A stretch of 64,000 nt of DNA from Blochmannia endosymbiont of Camponotus (Colobopsis) obliquus (GCF_000973545.1 NZ_CP010049.1:434001-498000); one strand, 5' to 3'. Positions 32,761-43,177 are shown, counted from the stretch's first letter. Notes: a model not told the origin generated them from the sequence alone. A program made the numbers and translations.

Positions 32761-34014
32761 TCATCTTAAAATTTTAGCTGGATTAATATAACTTGCATAT
32801 ACTGCTGGATACAGACTCACTAATAAATTAAACAGTAAAACTATACCTACAATATAAAAAATATCATTAAATAATAAAACACTCGGTACAAAATTGATAA
32901 AATAAATTTCCTCAGATAGTAATGGATGCCCCATAATGTATTCTAATTTATTACATAATGTTGTTAAATTAATTGAAATTAATATTCCAAATATTACTCC
33001 AATGAAAATACCACACAATCCCATTAATAAATTATGCCAAATAAAAATAGTTGTAATTAAAAATTTTTTAGCTCCAAACGTTACTAATATTGCAATATCA
33101 CGACTCTTTTCTTTAATTGATATCATCAATACACTAATTATACCTATATAGGTAACTAAAATTACTAATAGCATAGATAAATAAATAATAATACGAATCA
33201 TTTGAATATCTTTATATATATAGCCATATTTATACATCCAACTATTAATATAAATATTTCGATTATTAATAATTGTTATAAATTTAGTTATTATTTTATT
33301 TACTTGAAATATATTATTTACTTTAATTGCTATACCCTCAATACTTTGTTCTAGATCTCTATTTAAATATATTTGAGCGTCTTGCAAAGGAACTAACGCA
33401 AAATTATAACTAAAAAAATTGCTTAACGAAAAAAAACCTAAAACTTGCAAGCGAATACGTTTAGGAAATAATAACTTATTACCAATTGAATTATTATTAG
33501 GAATAATGACAGTAACCCAATCACCTTGTTGTATTTTTAAAATATTAGCCATTTCTTTACTAAGTATAATCTGCTGACATTTACTCTTGAATAATTGCCA
33601 CACACTTTTATCCACTATATCAGGACAACCAACTGTTTTCACCCCTTGTATTACACGCATGCCTTTTATATAAAGAGGGTATGATTTATTTTTAGATTCA
33701 ATAAGACCAATAAAATCAGTATAAAAAGAAATAGAAGTAATGTCTGGTATTTTTTTTATTCGATGACAAATAGACCACAACTGATTGATGGTAGTAGGAT
33801 TAATAGATTTAATTTCAATATGCGACACTGTAGCTAAAATTCGATGTTCTAATTCATATTGAAATCCATTCATAGCACTTGATCCAATAATTAATATTGA
33901 TACACCAAGAGAAATTCCAAATATAGAAATAATATGAATTAATGATATTTTACTAACACGATTGTATCCTCTATAAAACCCCAATGCAAGTTGTAATGAT
34001 AATGGAAGATTCAT
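32761..34014 (-). CDS. lolE: lipoprotein-releasing complex permease LolE
   Basis: A 417-residue inner-membrane permease (E. coli 414) of the LolCDE transporter, which extracts lipoproteins for LolA. MacB/FtsX-type topology: one N-terminal helix (LIHIISIFGISLGVSILIIG), a periplasmic domain from residue about 50 to 260, then three helices (IIIYLSMLLVILVTYIGIIS; LLMGLCGIFIGVIFGILISI; IFYIVGIVLLFNLLVSLYPA). The MNGFQYELEHRIL and SINPAKILR motifs of the family are seen. Last gene of the lolC-lolD-lolE operon. Confidence 0.94.
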   Translation of the reverse strand: MNLPLSLQLALGFYRGYNRVSKISLIHIISIFGISLGVSILIIGSSAMNGFQYELEHRILATVSHIEIKSINPTTINQLWSICHRIKKIPDITSISFYTDFIGLIESKNKSYPLYIKGMRVIQGVKTVGCPDIVDKSVWQLFKSKCQQIILSKEMANILKIQQGDWVTVIIPNNNSIGNKLLFPKRIRLQVLGFFSLSNFFSYNFALVPLQDAQIYLNRDLEQSIEGIAIKVNNIFQVNKIITKFITIINNRNIYINSWMYKYGYIYKDIQMIRIIIYLSMLLVILVTYIGIISVLMISIKEKSRDIAILVTFGAKKFLITTIFIWHNLLMGLCGIFIGVIFGILISINLTTLCNKLEYIMGHPLLSEEIYFINFVPSVLLFNDIFYIVGIVLLFNLLVSLYPAVYASYINPAKILR

Positions 34015-34045
34015 TTACTTATCTTAACTTATATATTTTTAATGA

Positions 34046-34738
34046 TTAATCATTTATCAAAACAATCTTTCCGCCATGTATCTTTAATTGACGGTGCATA
34101 CGTTTCGCCAGTTGAATATCATGAGTTGCTATCACAAAAGCAACACCATTATATTTATTAAATTTTTTTAACAATTGAAAAACATTTTCTGCATTATCTT
34201 GATCTAAATTACCCGTTGGTTCATCAGCTAAAACTAATACAGGACAACTTATTAAAGCACGTGCAATAGCTGCTCTTTGTTTTTCACCTCCAGAAAGTTC
34301 AGAAGGACGATGATATAATCTTTTTTCTAAATTTACTGCTTGTAACATTATTTTTGCTTTATTTTTTGCTTGTTGTGTTTTCATTCCACCAATCATCAAT
34401 GGCATAGCTACATTTTCTATAACATTAAAATCTGATAATAAATGATGAAATTGATAAATAAAACCTAAACGGTTATTACGTATAATTGTACGTGAATTTA
34501 CAGATAATTTATATAAAGATTGTCCTTCAAAAATTACTTCACCGCCACTAGGTACATCCAAACCGCCTAATAAATGCAACAGTGTTGTTTTTCCAGAACC
34601 TGAATTACCTAAAATCGCTACCATTTCATTAAACTTTAAAGAAAAATTGATATTATTCAATACATGAACACAAGATGAGCCATCTAAATAATGTTTACTG
34701 AGATTGCAACATGACAGTAATGATAAACTATTTAGCAT
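34046..34738 (-). CDS. lolD: lipoprotein-releasing ABC transporter ATPase LolD
   Basis: A 230-residue ATPase (E. coli 233) powering LolCE. Walker A is [20 protein letters not shown], the Q-loop and LolD-specific region read [20 protein letters not shown], the signature is [20 protein letters not shown], and Walker B is [13 protein letters not shown] followed by [15 protein letters not shown]. Its start overlaps the end of lolC by 11 bases and lolE follows after 31 bases, so the three are co-expressed. Confidence 0.97.
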   Translation of the reverse strand: MLNSLSLLSCCNLSKHYLDGSSCVHVLNNINFSLKFNEMVAILGNSGSGKTTLLHLLGGLDVPSGGEVIFEGQSLYKLSVNSRTIIRNNRLGFIYQFHHLLSDFNVIENVAMPLMIGGMKTQQAKNKAKIMLQAVNLEKRLYHRPSELSGGEKQRAAIARALISCPVLVLADEPTGNLDQDNAENVFQLLKKFNKYNGVAFVIATHDIQLAKRMHRQLKIHGGKIVLIND

Positions 34739-35954
34739 GGCGTAATATTTGTGTAGGATAAGTTAGTACAGCGCGATAAGAAGGATAAATGATGATAATA
34801 AAAGATAAAATCATAGAACACATGACAATAAAAAAAATTTGCAATGGTTTAACTAAAACTGGTATTTGAATATCATACAATGATATACAATGTAAATTAA
34901 ATATTATCCAATTTAAATAATTTACTAAAAATAATCCTAAAAATATTCCTAACATAGAACCCAAAATAACTGCACTAAGACCATAAATAATAAATATTAA
35001 TATAATTTGGTAAGATTTTAAACCTTGTGTTTGCAAAATAGCGATATCTATTTTTTTTTCTATAACTAAAATACTAAGAGATACAACTACATTAAATATT
35101 GCTACCATAATAATTAAACTCAATAACAAACTCATCATATTTTTTTCAAAACACATTGCTTGAAATATACTACCTTTATGAACACGCCAGTCTTCCCATA
35201 TTAAATCATTAGATAATAAATGTCGTTGTTTGAAACTATGTACAATTAAAGGATGTTTAAAAAATAATCTCCATCCAGTAGCATAACCATCTGGATAGTG
35301 CATTAATCGTGCGGCATCTTGTTGATGTACTAATATCTGATACGTATTTACTTCACTATTAGCATCATAAATACCTGATATTTTAAACAAACGTTGACTA
35401 AAAATAAGTCCTATTGGAGTTACATCACTTACGCTAGGAACTATTAATCGAATTGTATCTCCTTTTTGTACTCCTAGTTGTTCAGCTAATTGTTTGCCTA
35501 AAATTACCCGATATTCACCTCCTATTAATTCATTTATAGAAGTATCATCCATTAAATAAGATCCTAATGGCTCAAAATCATTAGGATTAATTCCTAACAT
35601 TACTCCAATACTTATATTATTTACAGTATTTAATATTACATCACTAATCGTTAATGAAGTAATACATGTACAATCCTTGAATAAATTAAAAATAGAAAGA
35701 GGAGCTTTTCCAATATTAACTTTTTTTTCTGTATTTGTTATGAGTACGTGAGGAATAAATTGAAGAACATTTTTTTCTAATTCATTCTCAAATCCGTTCA
35801 TTACCGATAATACTACAATTAATGACATTACACCAATAGCTGTCATAACAGTAGATGACCAAAACAAAAAACTACTAAATTGTTGTGTTAATGGCCTAAA
35901 AATATAACGTAATGCTATATAAAATATAATAGGTTGATGTATTCTTGTGTTCAA
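34728..35954 (-). CDS. lolC: lipoprotein-releasing complex permease LolC
   Basis: A 408-residue permease (E. coli 399) paired with LolE. One N-terminal helix ([20 protein letters not shown]), a periplasmic domain with [19 protein letters not shown], and three C-terminal helices beginning [20 protein letters not shown], then [14 protein letters not shown]. The codon aligned with the E. coli ATG (MYQPVALF) is ATA here (ATA-CAT-CAA-CCT), so the nearest accepted start is a TTG five codons upstream, without a clear ribosome site. Protein is otherwise intact. Confidence 0.92.
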   Translation of the reverse strand: MNTRIHQPIIFYIALRYIFRPLTQQFSSFLFWSSTVMTAIGVMSLIVVLSVMNGFENELEKNVLQFIPHVLITNTEKKVNIGKAPLSIFNLFKDCTCITSLTISDVILNTVNNISIGVMLGINPNDFEPLGSYLMDDTSINELIGGEYRVILGKQLAEQLGVQKGDTIRLIVPSVSDVTPIGLIFSQRLFKISGIYDANSEVNTYQILVHQQDAARLMHYPDGYATGWRLFFKHPLIVHSFKQRHLLSNDLIWEDWRVHKGSIFQAMCFEKNMMSLLLSLIIMVAIFNVVVSLSILVIEKKIDIAILQTQGLKSYQIILIFIIYGLSAVILGSMLGIFLGLFLVNYLNWIIFNLHCISLYDIQIPVLVKPLQIFFIVMCSMILSFIIIIYPSYRAVLTYPTQILRHAK

Positions 35955-36037
35955 TTTTAATAAAATTTTTATTGATTATCGTTAATGATTTACATAAATT
36001 AAAAAAATACAACAATACCAATAATTCGTTCTATCAA

Positions 36038-36637
36038 TCAGATAACATCTTTAAATAACCAAATTATTTCACCAGTTTTTACTAAAATAAGTTGTAGTTC
36101 TAAAATAGGATGTTTAATATCCCCTTTTACAATACTATATAACAAATATTTCGCTCCTAAATATCGCCCTAAACTTATAGCTGTAACACAGGATTCCAAA
36201 TTATCTTCCCATAATAACCCCAATGCTACATATGCCTTATTTAATTGATCACTTGTTACAATACTAAACCTATCATCTTGTGAAATAATATTTTTTAATG
36301 CAGTTGTAGCTCTATCTGTATGTAAAGTACCATTGGTAGCATTTTTCATTTTACTTATTAACAGTATACTATTAACTTCAATTTCAGAAATGAAAAAAAT
36401 TTGTTTGATTATAGGCAATAAAATAATTTCCCAGTTTAATATTTTTAATTTGGGAGGAACAGGTACGATATCAACAACATTCGATACAACAAACTTTGCA
36501 TTAAATAATGAATTCATTTTTATATCTTGCATGACACTAAAACCATAAAAAGAAAAATTACTATAAATAACACAAAATGTATTAACTATAACAGAAATCA
36601 AAAATTTTTTTTTATTTTCATTTAACTTAATATACAT
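36038..36637 (-). CDS. lpoB: penicillin-binding protein activator LpoB, signal degenerate
   Basis: A 199-residue protein whose C-terminal half matches LpoB, the outer-membrane lipoprotein that stimulates PBP1b: GTLHTDRATTALKNIISQDD, FSIVTSDQLNKAYVALGL, YLGAKYLLYSIVKGDI and LQLILVKTGEIIW. The N-terminal hydrophobic segment (FLISVIVNTFCVIYS) has a cysteine but no usual lipobox (N-T-F before Cys), so lipidation is doubtful. The proline-rich linker of E. coli LpoB is greatly shortened. Lies between hinT and lolC, near its E. coli context. Confidence 0.85.
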   Translation of the reverse strand: MYIKLNENKKKFLISVIVNTFCVIYSNFSFYGFSVMQDIKMNSLFNAKFVVSNVVDIVPVPPKLKILNWEIILLPIIKQIFFISEIEVNSILLISKMKNATNGTLHTDRATTALKNIISQDDRFSIVTSDQLNKAYVALGLLWEDNLESCVTAISLGRYLGAKYLLYSIVKGDIKHPILELQLILVKTGEIIWLFKDVI

Positions 36638-36817
36638 ATATTATTTACTAAATATAAATTAAGTCCAAAAAATGTAACTCAGTAATTTTTATATTACAAT
36701 ATTAGCATATTACATACTTATACTTATTAAACGATATATTATCATATACTACAATTGTTAAAACATATTCATAATTATCAATTTGTTAGTTGGTTATTAA
36801 AACAACAATTAACAAAA

Positions 36818-37165
36818 CTACTCTATTAAAGGACCAAGATATTTACCGCCTAATAAATGCATATGAAAATGAAAAATTTCTTGTCCAGCATGATGATTGC
36901 AATTAATAATTAAACGATAACCGTTTTCATGAATACCATGTTGTTTAGCGATTTTTGCTGCTACAGTAAATAATTTACCTAAAATAGGTTCATGACACAT
37001 TTTTACATCGTTAACAGTAGGAATAATGATATTAGGTACAATCAATATATGAACAGGAGCTTTAGGCATAATATCTTTAAAAGCAGTAATATACTTATCT
37101 TGATATACAATATCAGCAGGAATTTTGTGTGTAATGATTTTACTAAAAATCGTATCATGATTCAT
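36818..37165 (-). CDS. hinT: purine nucleoside phosphoramidase HinT
   Basis: A 115-residue HIT-family hydrolase (E. coli 119). The histidine triad is [10 protein letters not shown], with [37 protein letters not shown] and [15 protein letters not shown]. The start is placed at ATG 37165 (MNHDTIFSK), which aligns with E. coli MAEETIFSK; a TTG six codons upstream is unnecessary. The C-terminal tail after [10 protein letters not shown] is shorter than in E. coli, where the last residues are important for activity. Confidence 0.94.
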   Translation of the reverse strand: MNHDTIFSKIITHKIPADIVYQDKYITAFKDIMPKAPVHILIVPNIIIPTVNDVKMCHEPILGKLFTVAAKIAKQHGIHENGYRLIINCNHHAGQEIFHFHMHLLGGKYLGPLIE

Positions 37166-37485
37166 AATTTTACTTGTATACAAATTAAAATAACATATTA
37201 TAAAATATGTAAATAAACGGAAAAGTTTCCTACTTGGTGTACATTATCTTTTAATACAAACAATATTCTATTTTATTATTAATATAATGATCATACATTT
37301 TACTCTTAAAATAAATTTTAAAATAGATAATCTCATATAGCATTAAATAAAATAAAAAATACATAACAAAACATTATCCTTTTTTTATATATATAGTACC
37401 ATAAAAATTTTTTTAATAAAAATAACACAACAACAATAATCATTGTCAAAAATAATTATCAACTTATAAAACAATTACTATATTA
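37166..37485. other. gene-free spacer ycfH-hinT
   Basis: About 320 AT-rich bases; nothing supported. Confidence 0.45.
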
Positions 37486-38274
37486 TCAACTAATAAAATT
37501 CTTTTTTACATTGAATAGTCTGCAAAAATTATTAGTAGTTATATCTGACAAATATTCTAAAGTTATATTTTTTAGTTTTGCTAAATGTTTGGCAATATAA
37601 TATACATAAGCAGGTTGGTTTTCTTGTCCTCGATAAGGCACAGGAGATAAATACGGTGCATCAGTTTCTATAAGCATAGAATCTAAGGGGACATATTGTA
37701 TGGCTTCCTGTAACGATTCAGATAAACCAAAAGTGATAATACCAGAAAACGAAATATAAAAACCAATATCTAACAACAATTTCATAGCATTTTTATCTTC
37801 AGAATAACAATGCACTACACCACCACATTTACTTGCTTGTTCTTCATATAAAATATTTAAAGTATCTTGGCATGCATGACGAGTATGTACAATTAATGGT
37901 TTATTGTGCTCGCATGCAATACGCACATGTTCACGAAACATCTTTTTTTGTTTATCTTTATTATTTGTACTATGATAATAATCTAAACCAGTTTCTCCCA
38001 AAGCTACAACATTTTGATCACAAGATAAACGACGTAACTCCATGATATCATAACAGTTATCTAAATTTAAAGGGTGAATTCCACAAGAAAATAAAACATC
38101 ATCACGACAACCAACTATTTTTTTTATTTTATAAAAATCCATTAAAGTAGTGGCAACTGTTAAAACTAATGCTACGTTTTTTACTTGAGCTTTATCCAAA
38201 ACATCAGTCACATCTTTATGCAATGTTTCATAATTTAATTTGTCTAAATGACAATGAGAATCAATTAAAAACAT
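37486..38274 (-). CDS. ycfH: TatD-family metal-dependent hydrolase YcfH
   Basis: A 262-residue TIM-barrel nuclease-type hydrolase (E. coli 265). Metal ligands are visible in IDSHCHLDKL (H-x-H), VALGETGLDYYH (Glu), KPLIVHTRHA (His), VVHCYS (His) and LIETDAPYLSP (Asp). The family is implicated in DNA processing; the exact substrate of YcfH is uncertain. It follows holB after about 50 bases, the E. coli order (tmk-holB-ycfH), so probably one transcript. Confidence 0.94.
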   Translation of the reverse strand: MFLIDSHCHLDKLNYETLHKDVTDVLDKAQVKNVALVLTVATTLMDFYKIKKIVGCRDDVLFSCGIHPLNLDNCYDIMELRRLSCDQNVVALGETGLDYYHSTNNKDKQKKMFREHVRIACEHNKPLIVHTRHACQDTLNILYEEQASKCGGVVHCYSEDKNAMKLLLDIGFYISFSGIITFGLSESLQEAIQYVPLDSMLIETDAPYLSPVPYRGQENQPAYVYYIAKHLAKLKNITLEYLSDITTNNFCRLFNVKKNFIS

Positions 38275-38323
38275 AATTCATCCTTATATTCCTTATGTAA
38301 ATTTAATTTAATACAACAATTTA

Positions 38324-39304
38324 TTAATTTGACTGCATACAATTAAACAATTGATGTAATAATAATAGTTCTTTATTTATACCATTAATATTATGTAAAT
38401 AATATCTACATTGTATCCATCCCTTCAATTGATCATGTAGTATTTTCGTAGTCCAATTAACAGCAATACAAGAAATTAATTTTTTCTGATCTATATTAAT
38501 TAATAAATTTTTCATTCCTAATTGCCATTTTAGTGCATCAATTAACAAACTAATCAACCAACATAAAACATTATCATTATTTTGATTACATAATAATGGA
38601 AGTAAATCAAAAAAATTAGATTTGACTACAACATCTAGCATAAGTGCACATAAATGAAGTCGTAATTGCCAACATTTTGATTCTAATAAACATTGCGCGG
38701 CTAATGGTGCACCATTACATAAACGCAATGCAGAAGAAGCATGTAAAATATTTTTTATTCCATGTTTTTTTAACCAATCTAAACCTACTGTTTCTTGTGG
38801 TGACGTTAATGACCAATAACAACACCTGCTTAACAAGGTAGGCAATAATCGCAAATAACTATAACAACCCAATATAAAATAGGTATTGTCAGGAGGTTCC
38901 TCAAGAATTTTTAACAACGCATTGACTGCTGCTTCTGTTAAAAGTTCGCTATGCATTAATGATATAATTTTTACTCCATCTTGGAATGCACATCTACGTA
39001 ACATTTCAATCAAAACTCTAACATTTTCTATTCCTATATGAGCATTTCCTTTGTCTGGTGCAATTACATGATAATCAGGATGACAATTTGATTTCATTAA
39101 TATGCAATTGCGACATGTACGGCAACATTTAATACCATTAGGATTCTTACACATTAACCAACGACTAATAGCATATATCAATACATCTTGACCATTACCT
39201 TGATTACTATGCAAAAGCAATGCGTGGTGTCCTTTACCGATTTGATAAGATAATAATATCTTTTTATATAAATTAGTTAACCAAGGATACCAATGTATCT
39301 TCAT
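38324..39304 (-). CDS. holB: DNA polymerase III subunit delta'
   Basis: A 326-residue clamp-loader subunit (E. coli 334). WYPWLTNLYKKILLSYQIGK, the degenerate P-loop area LHSNQGNGQDVLIYAISRWL, the zinc ligands C-x8-C-x2-C-x2-C in KCCRTCRNCILM, and LTEAAVNALLKILEEPPDNT with LLPTLLSRC are conserved. Start set at ATG 39304 (MKIHWYPW), which overlaps the tmk stop by four bases (ATGA), showing translational coupling. The C-terminal third is more diverged but ends with the family INGINKELLL. Confidence 0.95.
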   Translation of the reverse strand: MKIHWYPWLTNLYKKILLSYQIGKGHHALLLHSNQGNGQDVLIYAISRWLMCKNPNGIKCCRTCRNCILMKSNCHPDYHVIAPDKGNAHIGIENVRVLIEMLRRCAFQDGVKIISLMHSELLTEAAVNALLKILEEPPDNTYFILGCYSYLRLLPTLLSRCCYWSLTSPQETVGLDWLKKHGIKNILHASSALRLCNGAPLAAQCLLESKCWQLRLHLCALMLDVVVKSNFFDLLPLLCNQNNDNVLCWLISLLIDALKWQLGMKNLLINIDQKKLISCIAVNWTTKILHDQLKGWIQCRYYLHNINGINKELLLLHQLFNCMQSN

Positions 39305-39948
39305 GCGCCCTGAACCATTAACCATTTTTTTAAATAAATAAAAATTTCTTTATGTACATCCTGTAATGTTTGATGAGCATCAATGGTTATTATTCGATGA
39401 TTTTTAGACGCCATCAATCTATAACAAGAACGAACACGATTAAAAAAATCTAAAGATTCCCTTTCAATCCGATCTAATGATGTATCTCGTATAAAAATAC
39501 GAGATAAACCAACGATAGGAGAAACATCAAGATAAAAAGTCAAATCGGGTTGAAAGTTTTTTATTACTAAATTACGTAATGCTTTTAATAACATGACATC
39601 AATCGCTCTCCCACCTCCTTGATAAGCATGTGAAGACAAATCATATCTATCACTGATTACCCAAATATTTTTTGACAAAGAAGGTTTAATTACTTGTTCT
39701 ATTAATTGCACACGTGCAGCATAGAACATTAACAATTCAGCATGATCAGTAATTAATTCGTCATTTACCCCTTTTTTAATTAAATTACGCAAACTTTCAG
39801 ATAACAACGTGCCTCCAGGATCACGTGTAATAATAAGATCAACTAATCCATACTTCTGTCGTAATATATCTGCAATCTTTTTAACTGCACTACTTTTTCC
39901 TGATCCTTCTAAACCTTCTACTACAATAAATTTACTTCTCACTCTCAT
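39301..39948 (-). CDS. tmk: thymidylate kinase
   Basis: A 215-residue dTMP kinase (E. coli 213). P-loop KFIVVEGLEGSGKSSAVKKI, TRDPGGTLLSESLRNL, ELLMFYAARVQL, WVISDRYDLSSHAYQGGGR and LTFYLDVSPIVGLSRI are all in place; the LID differs (DRIERESLDFFNRVR) but is E. coli-like. ATG at 39948. In E. coli mltG (yceG) lies between pabC and tmk; here only 170 non-coding bases remain. Confidence 0.97.
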   Translation of the reverse strand: MRVRSKFIVVEGLEGSGKSSAVKKIADILRQKYGLVDLIITRDPGGTLLSESLRNLIKKGVNDELITDHAELLMFYAARVQLIEQVIKPSLSKNIWVISDRYDLSSHAYQGGGRAIDVMLLKALRNLVIKNFQPDLTFYLDVSPIVGLSRIFIRDTSLDRIERESLDFFNRVRSCYRLMASKNHRIITIDAHQTLQDVHKEIFIYLKKWLMVQGA

Positions 39949-40118
39949 TTTATTTGAATTATAATTTATTTAAATCTCAACACAATAATCATTATATAAT
40001 AATAAACACAAAAATTTTTAATAAAAATTAATGAACAATAAAACAACTTTCACGTATATAAATATACATATCACTATAAAGTATTAAATGACATTTTCTG
40101 AAATAAAAAACAAACACG

Positions 40119-40928
40119 TTATTCATTTGCAATATAGAAATTTAATAAATTAAATAATTTTTTATTTGAATAAACGTGTTGTTCAATTGAATTTACGGAT
40201 ACTACAGGAAGTAAAGAATTAGTAATAAATACTTCTTCAGCTTCATAAATACCTTCAAGTCCAACCATAATTTCTTGATATTGATATCCCAATGTAGGTA
40301 AAAGTGTCAATATTTTACGACGCATTACCCCAAAAACTCCAGCATGCGTCAATGATGGGGTAAATACTTTCATATCTCTACGCCAAAAAATATTTGCGTT
40401 ACAACACTCTATTATATTATCTTCAGTATCTAACACCAACGCCATATCGCTAATATTTTTATTACAATATGCATTAATAATAATTTGCTCCAATCTATTC
40501 AAATGTTTAATACCAGAAAAAAATATATCTCGTGCTAATCTTATAGGACTAACAGACAATTTAACACCATTTTTTAACCAGGTAGTATAATATTTTGGCA
40601 TGGGATTATAAACAATAATCCGTACAGGTGGTGTACTTTTATCATCAAAATTATACCCCCATTTTCCATTACCTCTACTAACTATTACCTTAATTACGCC
40701 ATTAATGCATTTATCTGCTACTACTTGCATTTCTTGACGTAATAAAGATAAATTTATATTATTAAATAATAATCTTGTTGATGATGTTTCTAATCTTTCA
40801 ATATGCCAATCTAATAATAAAATCATACTGTTTTGCAATCTAGCGGTAGTAAAAAATCCATCACCAAATTGAATGATACGATTTAGTATCGATAGTTTTT
40901 TATGAAACACCCCGTTAATCCAATACAT
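40119..40928 (-). CDS. pabC: aminodeoxychorismate lyase
   Basis: A 269-residue fold-IV PLP enzyme (E. coli 269) releasing p-aminobenzoate from aminodeoxychorismate for folate synthesis. The fold-IV landmarks are IQFGDGFFTTARLQN, IVSRGNGKWGYNF, the PLP lysine in FSGIKHLNRLEQIIINAY, and the terminal VGLEGIYEAEEVFITNSLLPV. ATG at 40928. Placed between acpP and tmk; fabF, which precedes pabC in E. coli, is absent. Confidence 0.95.
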   Translation of the reverse strand: MYWINGVFHKKLSILNRIIQFGDGFFTTARLQNSMILLLDWHIERLETSSTRLLFNNINLSLLRQEMQVVADKCINGVIKVIVSRGNGKWGYNFDDKSTPPVRIIVYNPMPKYYTTWLKNGVKLSVSPIRLARDIFFSGIKHLNRLEQIIINAYCNKNISDMALVLDTEDNIIECCNANIFWRRDMKVFTPSLTHAGVFGVMRRKILTLLPTLGYQYQEIMVGLEGIYEAEEVFITNSLLPVVSVNSIEQHVYSNKKLFNLLNFYIANE

Positions 40929-41123
40929 AATTTACGACACAAACTATTTTTATTGAAGTATAACAAATAAAATAAATTAACAAATAAAATTTAAATACTG
41001 TACAAATCCACTAATTATTATAAGTAACACAAAACTATAAGTTTTATATATTTAAAAATATTTCATCAAACAATTCATAAAAATTTAATAAAATTAACAA
41101 AAGAAAAATATTACTAATTGAAA

Positions 41124-41360
41124 TTATTTTTGATGACCTTTAATAAAATCAATAGCTGCTTGAACAGTAGTAATTCTTTCTGCTGCTTCATCAGGAATTT
41201 CAGTATCAAATTCCTCTTCTAATGCCATAACTAATTCAACAGTATCAAGAGAATCTGCTCCAAGATCTTCAACAAAAGAAGCATCATTTACGACATCTTC
41301 CTTTTTGACACCTAATTGTTCGGCAATAATTGTTTTAACGCTTTCTTCAATAGTACTCAT
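41124..41360 (-). CDS. acpP: acyl carrier protein
   Basis: A 78-residue ACP, exactly the E. coli length. The 4'-phosphopantetheine serine lies in [20 protein letters not shown]; the ends [20 protein letters not shown] and [16 protein letters not shown] match. Start set at ATG 41360 (with CAGGAAC upstream) rather than an in-frame start seven codons earlier. It carries acyl chains for FabD/G/H/A/I and for lipid A and phospholipid enzymes. Sequence constraint is visibly higher than in neighbours. Confidence 0.98.
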   Translation of the reverse strand: MSTIEESVKTIIAEQLGVKKEDVVNDASFVEDLGADSLDTVELVMALEEEFDTEIPDEAAERITTVQAAIDFIKGHQK

Positions 41361-41476
41361 TTTTTTGTTCCTGTAAAACACAATACTCGATTATTTTATC
41401 ACTAATTGCAATAAACATCAGAATTAAATTTTCTATACCAGTACACTGTATAAATAACAAAAAATGTTTCAAGTTT

Positions 41477-42211
41477 TTACAACATGCACATACCACCACT
41501 AACATTAATATTTTCACCAGTAATATATCCAGCTTCATCAGAAGCTAAAAAAACTACAACATTAGAAATATCTTCCACGGTGCCGAATTTATTAACCGGA
41601 ATTTTAGATAAAATTTGTAATCGATGTTTTTCTGTTAAAATGGCAGTCATTCCTGTATCAATAAATCCAGGAGATACAATATTAACTGTTATACCACGTG
41701 TAGCTACTTCACGAGCAAGTGATTTACTGAATCCAATTAATCCCGCTTTAGTAGCTGCATAATTTGTTTGTCCAATATTTCCTATCAAACCAACAACGGA
41801 GCCAATATTGATAATTCTGCCATAACGTTGTTTTATCATTGGTCGTATCACAGCTTTCGACATACGATATATAGATGTAAGATTAGTATCGATAACTTTC
41901 TGCCATTCATTTTCTTGCATATTAACTAAGATATTATCTCTTACAATACCAGCATTATTTATTAATATATCTATACAACCAAATTCTAAAAATATTTCTT
42001 TCAAAAAAAAATCAATCGAATATTGATTCGTAACATCAAGTTCCATACCTTTTCCATGACTTCCCAAGTAAATACTAATATTTTTTGCTCCCAACTTACT
42101 GGTAGACGTACCTATAACAGTAATACCATGCATAGACAATGTTTCAGCAATACTACGACCTATACCACTAGTAGCACCACTTACCAATGCAACTTTTCCT
42201 TTAAAATTCAT
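41477..42211 (-). CDS. fabG: 3-oxoacyl-ACP reductase
   Basis: A 244-residue short-chain dehydrogenase (E. coli 244) reducing beta-ketoacyl-ACP with NADPH. Cofactor motif ALVSGATSGIGRSIAETL, NNAGIVRDN, the catalytic Ser/Tyr/Lys in NIGSVVGLIGNIGQTNYAATKAGL, and the end TGENINVSGGMCML (E. coli TGETLHVNGGMYM) are present. ATG at 42211. Second to last gene of the plsX-fabH-fabD-fabG-acpP run; 15 bases separate it from fabD. Confidence 0.97.
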   Translation of the reverse strand: MNFKGKVALVSGATSGIGRSIAETLSMHGITVIGTSTSKLGAKNISIYLGSHGKGMELDVTNQYSIDFFLKEIFLEFGCIDILINNAGIVRDNILVNMQENEWQKVIDTNLTSIYRMSKAVIRPMIKQRYGRIINIGSVVGLIGNIGQTNYAATKAGLIGFSKSLAREVATRGITVNIVSPGFIDTGMTAILTEKHRLQILSKIPVNKFGTVEDISNVVVFLASDEAGYITGENINVSGGMCML

Positions 42212-42226
42212 AAATTACCTCAATGA

Positions 42227-43156
42227 TCATTGTATAATGTATGCAACTAATGTGGATGGGTTATTTATAGACGAAACAAATACAGAATCAATGTTACGTT
42301 TTGTTAAACCTGTTAAAACATTGCCAGGCCCTATTTCTAACAATACTTTAATATTTTGATTCATTAAATATTTTAAAATTCCTGTCCAACGTACTGGTTG
42401 ATATAACTGTCTAACCAATGCTTGTCGAATGTTCACTGGACAATGTACCACATCTGCATCAACATTATTAATTACTGGAATGCGTGGAGTATAAAAAATT
42501 ATTTTTTTAAGAATTTTTGACAACTGTATTGCAACAGGTTGCATTAACTTACAATGAGACGGTACGCTGATGGGTAATAAAAATATTTTTTTAGCACCTA
42601 TCTCTTTACAAATTGTAATCACTCGTTCTACTGCTGCTTTATGTCCGGAAATAACTACTTGATCCGGTGCATTAAAACTTGAAACTTCAACTACTTGATT
42701 TTGCTCTACTTGGGTACAAATGTTTACAACAATAGTACTATCTAATCCTATAATAGCTGCCATTGCAGCTCCACCAACAGGTATGACATGTTGCATTAAC
42801 GTTCCTCTTAACGCAACTAAACTAACAGCATCTAAAAAACCTATTACTCCAGCACAGACTAACGCAGAATATTCTCCTAAACTATGCCCAGCCATGAACT
42901 GAGGATTCTTTCCCCCTTGTTGCTTCCAAATACGCCAAATAGATACAGAAGCAGTTAAAATAGCAGGCTGAGTCTTGCATGTTTTATTAAGTTCTTCAAC
43001 TGGACCTTTTTGTACTAAATGCCACAAATCATATTGCAATATAGACGATGCCTCATCAAAAGTTTCTTTAACTATAGAATACATTTCTGCTAGTTTCTTT
43101 AACATACCTATCGTTTGAGATCCTTGCCCAGGAAAAATCATACCAAATCTAGTCAT
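42227..43156 (-). CDS. fabD: malonyl-CoA:ACP transacylase
   Basis: A 309-residue transferase (E. coli 309) loading malonate onto ACP. Motifs GMIFPGQGSQTIGML, the nucleophile GHSLGEYSALVCAGVIGFLD, VSSFNAPDQVVISGHKAAVE, the catalytic His in SVPSHCKLMQPVA, and IGPGNVLTGLTKR are complete. Two ATGs (43162 and 43156) precede the conserved start; the second gives MTRFGMIFPGQ, aligning with E. coli MTQFAFVFPGQ. It lies 15-21 bases after fabH. Confidence 0.97.
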   Translation of the reverse strand: MTRFGMIFPGQGSQTIGMLKKLAEMYSIVKETFDEASSILQYDLWHLVQKGPVEELNKTCKTQPAILTASVSIWRIWKQQGGKNPQFMAGHSLGEYSALVCAGVIGFLDAVSLVALRGTLMQHVIPVGGAAMAAIIGLDSTIVVNICTQVEQNQVVEVSSFNAPDQVVISGHKAAVERVITICKEIGAKKIFLLPISVPSHCKLMQPVAIQLSKILKKIIFYTPRIPVINNVDADVVHCPVNIRQALVRQLYQPVRWTGILKYLMNQNIKVLLEIGPGNVLTGLTKRNIDSVFVSSINNPSTLVAYIIQ

Positions 43157-43177
43157 TATCATTCAATATATTTAAAA

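Noticed and set aside
41347..41538. 63-codon frame between acpP and fabG
   Set aside because: Overlaps the end of fabG and the acpP start; no family match and no ribosome site.
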